64,000 nucleotides of DNA. It comes from Crossaster papposus. Its lineage: Eukaryota > Echinodermata > Asteroidea > Velatida > Solasteridae. The notes beneath the pieces are model-generated. The model saw only the letters and a list, made by a program, of their open reading frames with translations. It ran no database searches and was not told the origin of the DNA. The first letter of the stretch is position 1, and every line of letters begins with the position of its first letter. Position numbers and translations under genes: made by a program. Location of the stretch: NCBI GenBank assembly GCA_037893245.1, contig JBAIAA010000014.1, positions 434,001 to 498,000 on the forward strand, in the 5' to 3' direction. This document shows positions 22,490 to 34,400 of the stretch, in pieces.

Positions 22490-25400
22490 GTTTGAATTTT
22501 ATTACATTTTTTATTTAAAGGTAGGATACACCATTTGCAGACATCAAAAATATTGATTACCGAATTATTAAGAAATATCTTACTCATTTGATAGTACATT
22601 TTGTAAATGTAGATTCTAGGAATCCAGCAAAATAATTGCGCTAGATATCCTGTAATTCTTCCGAAAAATCGAATTCTATAATAAAAAATTCGCTATCGCC
22701 AAAAGGCGATTGCGAAAAAACAAAGATAACATAAGAATAACTGCTCGACGCCTGCCAAACTCCTTTGGTGAAGTTTGATTGACTTGGTACAGATGGGTCT
22801 ATGCTAAAGTCTGAAGTTTTCTGCTTTATAAATGCTAAATTCTGCTTTCTTCTGCTTTATAATTCACAAAATCCGTTTTCTTCTGCTTTCTTGAATTAGG
22901 CTTCCTCCATCCAGATTTCATATCGCCCCTCAAAATTTCCTGCTGCGTTTTGGTATCGGAGGCATTAGTATACTACGCGTACGGCGGCCGGCCGGCAGGG
23001 CACAAGCTAGCACACCGCGTGCAATGTATGCACAATCACTGCATGCAATGTATGTTTATAATGCTGTGGTCATGTTGTACATGTAGGCAGTGACCGCACA
23101 CTACTGCTACACAGCTACAAGCGGTCGACATGGTAACGGTGAATGAATGCACATACTCCACACAGCAGTGGAATAATACCGCGAATGGGCTGCACGTGAC
23201 AAACGTATACATGTACAATGTGTTGTGCAATGCTAGTTACTACACTACATGCAGTGTAGTTAGTACAACAACAAGCCTAGTCTTGTTTGCAAGACGATCT
23301 TCGCGATGCGGGGCGCCCTCTAACGTACGCCGTAGACCACGCGCAAATAACCTTCGATGTTATCGAAGGTCATTGCGTGTATGGTACGGCGTACGTTAAA
23401 GGACGCCCGCATCGGCGGCCAACGCGCGCTGCATATACCGCGATTAAGATTGTCTTGCAAACAAGACTACAACAAGCCTTGCTCGATCGATCGTGAACGT
23501 ACCGTATTTAACAACAATCAGTTGTCACTGTTTCAACTTTCGACATGGCTTTTACGCGATAATTTTCACATATTGGATGATATTGTAGAGGGTAAATATG
23601 ATTTATTACGATGTATTTTGAAGGATTTCATTCTTCTTATTTATCAAAATCACTCGGATTGCTCATTATCAGTCATTTTGATAGTTTTTCCTGGTTCATT
23701 TTTCAAACTTTCTTTAAAACCGCGTTTTCCGCTTTCTTGGGCCGATTTTGCCGATTCCGCGATTTTCGCGCAAAATCCGCATCGCGGAAAACTTCGGACT
23801 TTAGTCTATGCATTGTTCAGTGTTCAGAATCAGGGCTGTGATGACTGGACATTGGTTGTATGTGTGTTGGGCTGTGTTTTAGTGGAGACACAAAGGGTCT
23901 ACACTGCACATCACAGTTGACCAGGAACTGAGATGTGACCAGTCCGAGCTCACTCACGAATAAATGCCTGTGCATTTCCCCAAACTCCAACATTTTTTCG
24001 AGTCTCATGCCTTTCTGACCCGAACCTCGCATAATTCAACAGGGTCTCCCTGGACCTTTGGTACTGAGTTCAACAAAGTCCAACAGCAAGCTGATAAATG
24101 TTTAACAGCAAATCTGCTAAAACCTTGCAAAACCTGCAGTTGGAGTTTGATGGGCTTGTGGTAGTTAGGGTTAATGTGCGCAAAAGCAGTACATGTATGT
24201 AATAATCCTAGCGAGCTTTTGCTGGAAACAAACCTCGCTGCAAGCGCATTAACGTCATAGAGAGGTGAATGCATTGCAGCAAGTTTTGTTACATTGGTAT
24301 TACATGCTAACGTCTTTATGCCCGGTAATTTTTTTTTGCAAAACCCCTTTTGTCCTTTTTAAAAAAATCAACCCTAACTTCCTAAGGCAGCCGCGGTTCT
24401 TAACCTTTTTGGCCCCACGACCCCATCAGACATTCTTGGTCGGTACCGTGGCCACCAAAACAAAAAATGAAGAAAAAAAACAGCCTGGTTTGTTAAAACA
24501 TGTCTGCCAGGTGATGAGAATGTGACAGAATGCACGAACAAAAGGCAAATCACGGTTTATTTATGATCCTTCATGACCCCCTAGAAAACCCCAAACAACC
24601 CCCATGGGGGTCACAACCCCCACCCAGGTTAACCAGTTCGCGCCGGATGACGTATATAAACGCAAAAATTCCCCCAAATTCAAAACGGATGACGCATAAA
24701 CACGCCAAGTTCATGTTCGGAAATGTATGTCAGCAGCGAGCAAGGCCGGAAATGCATGGGTGTGCTTCCCGGCACTATCGGCCTGAACCTGCTTCGGATC
24801 GAGTTTCGTTAAAAATAATCTCGCCCCTCGGCTCGGCGATGTTAAAATAATCCTGGCGCGAACTGGTTAAGAACTGCTGCCCTAGAGTTTGTGCATATTG
24901 ATTTTGGAGGGTTCAGGACTGTTAGGGTTAATTACATCAAAATGACGTAGTCCCTTATGACGAAATATACACCAAATGAAAGATATTTTGATACTCTCTC
25001 TGTTACCCAAGAAAATACAAACTTTAACATTTGACCCATGTTATGCCCTAAAGGGAGGACACGACAAATTCCACATTCATTGTTTTATATTTCATTTGCG
25101 TATCGGTCTATCAGGGCAGGCGATACCAGCTGGACTGCACGTGCAGATAAACATGCAAACCGGGGAGAAAATGGCAAAGTTGATGGACGGCGATGACGGG
25201 GAGGGATATCGCAAGAATGCCGGCGATAGCAATGAAGACAACGACGACAAGAAAGAGGTTAAAGGAGGCCGGGAGAAGGGGGGAGATCAGTTCACCCAAC
25301 AGGAGCTGAAGAAGGCCCTCAAGAGGTTCAAAGCAGATCAGGACGATGTCAAAGATCAGGAGAGGGTGAGTTCTGAAACCTTTCGCAGGTTTGCGCCATC

Positions 25401-28400
25401 GCAGCTTGCAATTGAAATCAATGGGGTGATTGGCTTCAACAGATTTACGATTTTCCTTAATAAAATAAATTGGGATTAAACTAAGATTTTGAAATCTCCA
25501 ATTTTCCACATCGCCATTTTCTACTACCTGCACAAATCCTCAGATTCAAAACGGATGACGCATAAACACGCCACGAGCAAGGCCGGAAATGCGTGGTTGT
25601 GCTTCCCGGTACCATCGGCCTAAACCCGCCTCGAATCGAGTTTTGTTAAAAATAATCCCGCGCGTCGGCTCGGTGATGTTAAAATAATCCCGGCGCAAAC
25701 TGGTTAATAACGAAGGCTTTTCTGCTGCAATAACCACAACTTTTCTGCTAACGGTAATAAGCAGAGCTATAAAATTGGGCCCAGTTGTGTCTCATTTTGC
25801 CAAGATGCCTTGCATTTTTTTTTAAAGAATGTTAGTACCAATCTGTATTCATGTACCCCCTCTGGGAGAGGTGGTCTCGGGACATTTAGCCAAATGACCT
25901 TGGGTGTATTAACTGTGCAAAGCATTTTGATTTTTATTAAAAAAAGTATTCTACTATGTTTTGCCCTATATCCCCAGATTGACCAAATCCGTCAGAAGTT
26001 TCGCTCCATGGAGGAACTGAAGAAGGATTTTGCCAAGATGAACGTGAAAGTGGAGACGGACGTGGAGATCATGACAAGGCTGGTGGAGAAGTTCCAGCGG
26101 GAAGGGGCCAGCTTGGAGGAGCAAGAGGCAGTGCTGTATGACCTGGAGTTCTATGCTCATCAGGTAAACGTGCAGTCGAACAAAACTGTATCGCGTCTAT
26201 GCCATCACAAATCCCCTTGCAAGCAAATCACCAAGTCAATCGAAATGGCAAGTTTGGTCATGAGTAAATCGGGACCCAACTTGCATAAATGGCGAGGGCT
26301 TGTCTAGGACTTGTATGGGACTTGTATGGGACTTGTATGGGACTTGTATGGGACTTGTATGGGACTTGTATGGGACTTGTATGGGACTTGTATGGGACTT
26401 GTATGGGACTTGTATGGGACTTGTATGGGACTTGTATGGGACTTGTATGGGACTTGTATGGGACTTGTATGGGACTTGTATGGGACTTGTATGGGACTTG
26501 TATGGGACTTGCGAGGACATGTATGGGACTGGCGAGGACATGTATGGGACTGGCGAGTACTTGTATGGGACTGGCGAGTACTTGTATGGGACTGGCTAGT
26601 ACTTGTATGGGACTGGCGAGTACTTGTATGGGACTGGCGAGTACTTGTATGGGACTTGCGGGGAATTGTATGCGACTTGCGAGAACTTTCCTAACGGACT
26701 TGTATTGGACTCGCGAGGACTTGTATTGGACTCGCGAGGACTTGTATTGGACTCGCGAGGACTTGTATTGGACTCGCGAGGACTTGTATTGGACTCGCGA
26801 GGACTTGTATTGGACTCGCGAGGACTTGTGTGGGACTTGCGAGGACTTGCCATGGGGGACTTGCCATGGGGGACTTGCCATGGGGGACTTGCCATGGGGG
26901 ACTTGTATTGGACTTGTAGTGGACTTGTAGTGGACTTGTAGTGGACTTGCGAAGACTTGTAGTGGACTTGCGAAGACTTGTAGTGGACTTGCGAAGACTT
27001 GTAGTGGACTTGCGAAGACTTGTAGTGGACTTGCGAGGACTTGTAGTGGACTTGCGAGGACTTGTAGTGGACTTGAAAGGACTTGTAGTGGACTTGCAAG
27101 GACTTGCGAAGACTTGTAGTGGACTTTTAAGGATTTGTATAGGTCATGTGAGGACTTTTAAGGATTTGTATAGGTCTTGTGAGGAATTGTATGGGTCTTG
27201 TGAAGACTTGTATGGGACTTGTGAGGACTAGTTGATGGGACTTGCAAGAACTTGTATTGGACTTGCAAGGACTTGTTTGGGACTTGCTAAAATAGACTTG
27301 CAAGGTCTTGTATGGGATTCGCCATGGAATACTTGCGAGGACTTGTATGGGACTTGCTATAGAGGACTTTCGAGGACTTGTATAGGATTTGCCATGGAGG
27401 ACTTGCCATGACTTGTATGGGACTTGCAATAGAGGACTTCATGACGTGTTGTTCAAAGTATCTACCACAGTGAAGTATAAAGTCGGAGATAATGAGTTGA
27501 ATGTTACAGCCGTAAAATTACACATTTTTGTATCTTTTATTTTGCTAATACAGATTGACAATGCGCAAGATCTGATCACCATCGGCGGTTTTGACTTGAT
27601 CATCAGAGCGCTCAACGATACAAGGGATGTTATCCGTAAACAGGCTGCGTTTGTCCTGGGCTCTGCAGTACAGAGGTGAGAACACTTCACCAAAGAAAAA
27701 AAATGAGATTTTTGTCCACCTGAAGTTTCTAATAAGGAGTTTCACTGCTGGAAAGTAAAAGAACAGCTGCTACCTTGAACAGGATTTTCAACAGTTTCTC
27801 TGCATCTGTTGGACATTGTGTGTATATATGTGACCTGTCACCACAATATGAGAGTAAATTCAGAAAAATTGAAAATTGAGATATTGGTTTTTTCAATTTC
27901 TTGAGAAAGAGAGCTTTCCAATGATACATAACACTTGGGGGTTTTGCGATAAATACTTTTTACAGCGCTCCAAAAAGCCACGGGTTTCACAAAACGTGTT
28001 TGTGAGAAAACTTACTTATAAACATCCTAAACAAAACACACAAACGATTGCCAAACAGGACAAGTAAGGTTCGGTTGAGCATAGCAACGGCTATGTTATA
28101 ATCATTATTTCTTCTTGAAACTTCCGACACTCACAAACTATTGTATAATCAACATAATATCAAAATTTTGAAAACGTGGGGCAGTTACGAAGACCTAATT
28201 TGCATATTTAATTACCGTGTTAATTAGACCACTGATGGACTTTAATCCAAACACTAACTACGCAAACACTACTCAAAATCATGTAATTTAAGAGGTTTTC
28301 GATCATCTGATTGCACCCCAAAAATGGGAATATGTAGAGGAGGACTTAGGCTTTCCAAATTACACAAAATCTCAAAATTGACCACCCCTTCATATTTTGA

Positions 28401-31400
28401 CTTTGGATGGCCTTATCTGTGAATCACATTGTGCGACTTTACTCTCATTTTGTGGTGACAGGTCACATATGTGTATACCTCAAATTTCAGGCATAATGTC
28501 GGTGTTCACTCACCTCACTGAAATAAGAGCGTTGTGAAGAGGCAATTGACTGGGTACCAACAGTAGACATATTTTAATTGAAGCAATAAAGCAATCTTTT
28601 CTTAAAGGTAGGATACACCATTGGTAATTGCTTGAATTATCACAAATAAGTGGATTTGGGGGGTTGTATTTGATAGTAAATATCGTTTAACTGAGCTGTT
28701 TGAAGTTTTACAGTCATTGATGCCGAGAAAAGCACGAAAAACAGCGTTTGTTTTCAACCGGCATCGTGCATTTATTCTTATGTTATTTGTGTTTTTTCGC
28801 GATCGCCGTTTTTCTCAGAATAATTACAGGATATCTAGCGCAATCATTTTGCTGGATGCCTAGAATCATTATTTACTTTCAAATGAGTAAGATATTTCTT
28901 AATAATTCGGTAGTAAATATTGTCGATATCTGCAAATGGTGTATCTTACCTCTAAACTGACCTGTCTGAAGTTTTACGACAGGGTTCTAGCTAGGGCCTT
29001 TATAGCGCCAGGTAAATTATCAGATTGCGAAGCGTTGCGAGCGCAGCGAGCAGAGCTCTCGCGCCTCATGGCCGGGGGTCAAGTTCATTTTTGCATGTTT
29101 CTGCGAAAGTCTAGCTAAGTTAATAAAATAAATTACTACATGAACATAATTAACGTGACTTTGTATGATCTCCTCTCTTTCTTTTGTGCCCATAATTTGA
29201 TTTAAAAAATAATAATAATAATAAAAAAAAATAAAAAAAAATTATAATAAATAAATTGTGCCAGGCGGCACAGCCAATTTGAACCCAAATGCCGGTCGAA
29301 AATTTGCAGTGCCGGGCGGTACCGCCCGGTGCCGCCCACCGTGGCTAGAACCCTGCTATCCGAGTGCTTTCTTTTCTAGTCTAAACTCAATTCCTTCCAT
29401 ACCGTGACGCTCCCAGCAATCCCAAGGTACAGGTGGCAGCCATGGACCGCGGTGCCATCCAGTTGCTGCTTCATCTGCTCACCGCCTCTCAGCCGGCGGA
29501 CATCCGCAAGAAGGCCATGTACGCCCTCTCATCCTTGGTCCGTCAGTTCCCCTACGCCCAGCTGAAGTTCCTGCAGCTGGGCGGTCTAGACAGCTTCCTG
29601 GGCCTCTTCAGGGAGTCCGACCCCGGGATGCTTCGGCTTCAAGTCAAGGCCGTCACGCTTCTGCACGACTTGCTGCTGGAACAGGTATCGGTTATCTGCC
29701 ATTTGTGACATGTCATGAGCGTAAAGTCGCACGGTACAGCCAGTCAAAGTCAAAATATGAAGGGGTGGTCGATTTTGAGATTTTGCGTAATTTGGAAAGC
29801 CCAAGTCCTCTACATATTCCTTTTTTTGTGCTGCACTCAGATGATCGAAAACCTCTTAAATTGCGGGATTTTGAGTAGTGTTTGCGTAGTTAGTGTTTGG
29901 ATTAAAGTCCATCAGTGGTCTAATTAACACGGTAATTAAATATGCAAATTAGGTCTTCTTAACTCTCCACATTTTCGAAATTTTGATATTATGTTGATTA
30001 TACAATAGTTTGTATGTGTGGAAAGTTTCAAGAAGAAATAATAAGAACATAGCCGTTGCTATGCTCAACAGAACCTTACTTGTCCTGTTTGGCAATCGTT
30101 TGTGTGTTTTGTTTAGGATGTTTATAAGTAAGTTTTCTCACAAACCTGTTTTGTGGAACCCATGACTTTCTAGAGCGCTGTAAAAAGTATTTATCGCAAA
30201 ACCCCCAAGTGTTATGTACCATTGGAAAGCTCTCTTTCTCAAGAATTTGAAAATACCAATATCTCAATTTTCAATATTTCTGACTTTACTCTCATTTTGT
30301 GGTGACGGGTCGCATATCGTCACCGTCACCACGAAGTAACACTAATGTCACGTGATACGCGCGACCCCTTTCTGGCGTTTTCACGAAGTAACGCACAGCC
30401 CATAGCTAATACACATGGATAGCGTCACTTCGTGAAAACTCACAAATCAGATACGCGGTTTACGAGTTTTCACGAAGTGACGCTATCCGTGTGTATTAGC
30501 TATTGGCTTTGCGTTACTTCGTGAAAACGCCAGAAAAGGGGTCGCGATTCAGCCATGACATTAGTGTTACTTCGTGGTGACGGTGACGATATGTCACTCC
30601 GCAGTGCACCCAACTAGTTGTTTTCAAAATTGTGATTTTGGATAATTTGTTGAGGTGTATCAGTTAAAACAAAATACTTGAAGTCTGTTTGTTTTGCACA
30701 GATTTGGTCTTGGTTGCAAGACGTCCTAATTGCGGTATGCAGCGCGCGTAGGCCGCTGATGCAGGCGTCCTTTATCAAACTCTGTAGACCACGCCATGAC
30801 CTCTGAATAGGTCGTCTTGGCTAGCTCACATAATCGCTTTGAAAATTTTGAGCAGAATTGTGTCGCATTTGCATACCTGCGTGACATTGCGTGAGTAATC
30901 ACATGTCGCGCAAAGTCACACGCGCATGCAAATGCGACTATGTGAGCGATTATGTGAGATTATTATGATTCCGAGCGATTATGTGAGTTAGCTATTAAAG
31001 ACGACCTATTCGAAGGTCATGGAGTGGTCTACACAGCGTACGTTGGTAGCCTACAAGCGATTAGGACGTCTTGCAACCAAGACTAACACGGAATCTGGAT
31101 CGCAAACAGTGTGATCCGGCCGTTGGTTCACAATCACAACCCCCCAGAAAGAATGTTGCAACCTGACGCTGCTTTTTTTCTTCTTTATAATCATCTCAAT
31201 AAAGGTCAATCAGTGCACAAATGTTAAAAAGACACGAATCTGGGACTAGGGCTGCGCGAGTAGCTCGAGTACTTGCCTACTCGTGATTAGTTTTTGCCAC
31301 TCGTAGCACAACTCGTGTTTTTTTTACTATTCGATTACTCGTGCCAGCCCGAGTAGCAATAAATACTAGCGAGTAGTGATTGTTAGCGAGCGATGATTGT

Positions 31401-34400
31401 TTACAAGTACCGATTAAGTTGTGGTCGTATGATGGAACGACGCTTAATGAATTGACTTGCCGCTCTCCACAATTGCACGCCTACAATGGCACGTCTTTTC
31501 CCCTCAAAAAACGTTCAACGATCTATTAGATTCTTTGAGTGAGCCGACATGAAATGTACGTAGCAAAAATCACCAACCGCAGATGTCCCCAGTCCCCGAG
31601 TTTATACAATGGAAGCCATACTTCTCCTGCAGATATCAGGTTTTAAAACCACGTTCTAGTCGATGGGATCGTAAATTAATTCAGCAATAAATTCAATCAT
31701 GTGAAATAGTTTTCTTTTTTTTATTGAGGCGTGACAGCAAAGATAACGTTAGCAGAATGCGGGATTTTTATCTTGCATGTTTGTGACTGGCCTTGGACGT
31801 TAATATAGTTTGATTTTATGGAAATTACCGTTATGTTTTGAATGAAAACACAGGGTGACTAATAAACACGTGAAAATGGTGACAACTACTAACGATTACT
31901 CGATTACTCGCGAGTAATTTCTTTGCGAGTACTCGAGTGGGAAAAAGTACTACTCGCCCAGCACTACCCAGACTTTGTACACAACCGTTTCGTTTTCATT
32001 GCAAACATTTACGTTTCAGAAACTCGCTTCACAGGAGGCAGCCACTGGAGATACATTGAAACAGCAAAGATTTCAGCAATATCAACAGTAAGTATCAACC
32101 AAATATGCTACCATTTGAAACTGATAGCCCAGCATAAAGCTGTGTTCGCACTGGACTTTTTTTGTGGGAAGGTTTTACTGAGACGATGGTAAAATAAAAA
32201 ATGGTCAAATCTTACCACTGGTCGCACTTAAACTTTAAACACGGGAAAATTTTACCGAGACCGCAGGAGAAGTATAATGACTCATGAGAGTGCTTTGTGT
32301 GACCTTTCCGCATTGACCCCATGTATCCAAGTGCACACGCCTTTTGTCCGATCATTCGTGCCATTGTCGACGTTACAACTCACGTATGTGCACACGCTCT
32401 TTTTAGTTCTGGTTCTTCTTTTTGTACGACGTGCTACCAATCCAAACCAATCAAACTTCCGATTGTAACAATAATAATGTCTGCCAAGATTTCAACCAAA
32501 GGAACAACAACGTTCCTGATTTTTAATCGGAATTGCCACATGCGAAGCAGCATGCCGCAGTGCGCGCACATTGCACGGTAAACAATGCAAAGCGCATGCG
32601 TGTTGTCCCTGTGTAGCATGACCTAGCACTCGGTCTGAATAAACGTTTTCCTGAACTTTTACCGACTCGCGCTGTTCGCACTGGACTTATCGTCTCGGGA
32701 AAAGTTACCTGGGGAGTTTACCTGGGCAGCAGTTGGCCGGTAAAAGTAACCACTGGACTCGGGAAAAGTAACTGAGAGGGAAAACGTCTTAGGCTGTCCG
32801 CACTGGACTTAAAATGGGAAACTTTATTCATGTAATAACATTTTAACGGGTAGAGCTTTAGTGAAGTTTAACTATAATAAGGAAATTAATATTATTCTAG
32901 TGGAACTGCAATTTGTGTTTAGTTAATTTTTTTTCTTCTACTGACCGGCCAAACTTCAAAGGCCAAACAATATGAGAACCATAGAAATAAAAAGGGACGC
33001 CCTAATGCCTTTTTTTTACCCCTGCTTATACACCGCATTTTTGTTTTGTTTTAACAGGGTCAATCTTCTCCCCGAGATGATGAAGCAAGGCTGGTGTGGG
33101 ATCATTCCCTCTTTACTCCAAGCGCCTGAGCATGACGTCCGGGAGAAAGTACTATTGGCAATGCAGCTTCTCCTGGACGAATGCCAGATGAACTATCACA
33201 AAGACAAACAGCTCATTGGCAGGTCAGTTCAGCACGTGATCGGGTACCGAGTTGCTTTGGATGATTCGTAAAGTCTTAATAGGTCATCAGCCTTGGTCCA
33301 ATAATTGGGCCACCGGTATCAAATGATCGATAGGAGTAATACTCGTAGCGATGTTTGGCAAGGTATGCAGACCTAGAGTCGGGAAATGTGGGATAGTTTG
33401 CAGCATGACAGTGGCATCTTTTTGGGCGTTATCACTTTTTATTTTTATTTTTTCTTCAAAATGGCCGCCAATATGTGACCCAGCACGAGTAAATGAGACA
33501 CTTTGAGGCAAAAATGAAAATTGAGATTTTGATTTCATCATTTAAAGCTAAACAAGCTTTAAATGATGAAATCAAAATCTCAATTTTTATTTTTGCCTCA
33601 AAGTGTCTCATTTACTCGTGCTGGGTCACATATGCTCGTTACCAGATTTTTTATTTTATTTATTTATTTCATTCAACCCCCAACAGCGCTATAGCGCCAA
33701 TTACAGGATTAGAGAAGATAGTGTGAAGAAGTTAGTTTTAGAGGTGGGAGGAAAACCCCAGAAGAATATTCTGGAGAAAACCCACGGAATAAGGCAGGGA
33801 CTGAAAACCAATTCCACATAATTGGCCCAGGCAGGATTCGAACCTGAGTCACAGTTGTGGAAGGAAGGAAAGAACCGCTGCGCCAACCTGACTCCCCATT
33901 ATATGTGATTCCATCAAGCAAAATCAGTTGGAACTCGGCAATTCTTGTTTTGAGATAGGGCCAAAATATGTTCGTAGGGGTGAAAAATCTAAATTGACTT
34001 TTTTTACAAAAACAGAAGGGGAAAATATTTTTCTTTTACATGAAAATACTCTTTTAACCAAATTCAGAAGGGAAGAGATACAAAAACATGATTTTCTCAG
34101 TTTTTTTAATTTTTAACGTGCTGGTGTTCAAATGGTTGTAATTGTTTAACCAAAGGTCGTATTCACATGGGGTTTTCACTGAAATGGAGCCTGAAGTACG
34201 CTACAAAAGAATATGTAAAAATTCCCAAAATGACCAGGGCCTACTTCAGACAGATTTTGCTAGATCGCATCACATTTGTAAAGTCCTATTAGGCCATCAG
34301 CCTTGGTCCAACAATTGTGCCACCGGTATCAAATGATCGAGAGGAGAAATGTGACCCACCACCCCAAAACCAGGCTAAAGTCGAAATTTTTCATATGAGA

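Noticed and set aside
26236-27429. Several overlapping 100-210-codon open frames on both strands
   Set aside because: They are by-products of the stop-free 11-bp minisatellite in SIL1 intron 3; repetitive peptide content and no start/splice context.
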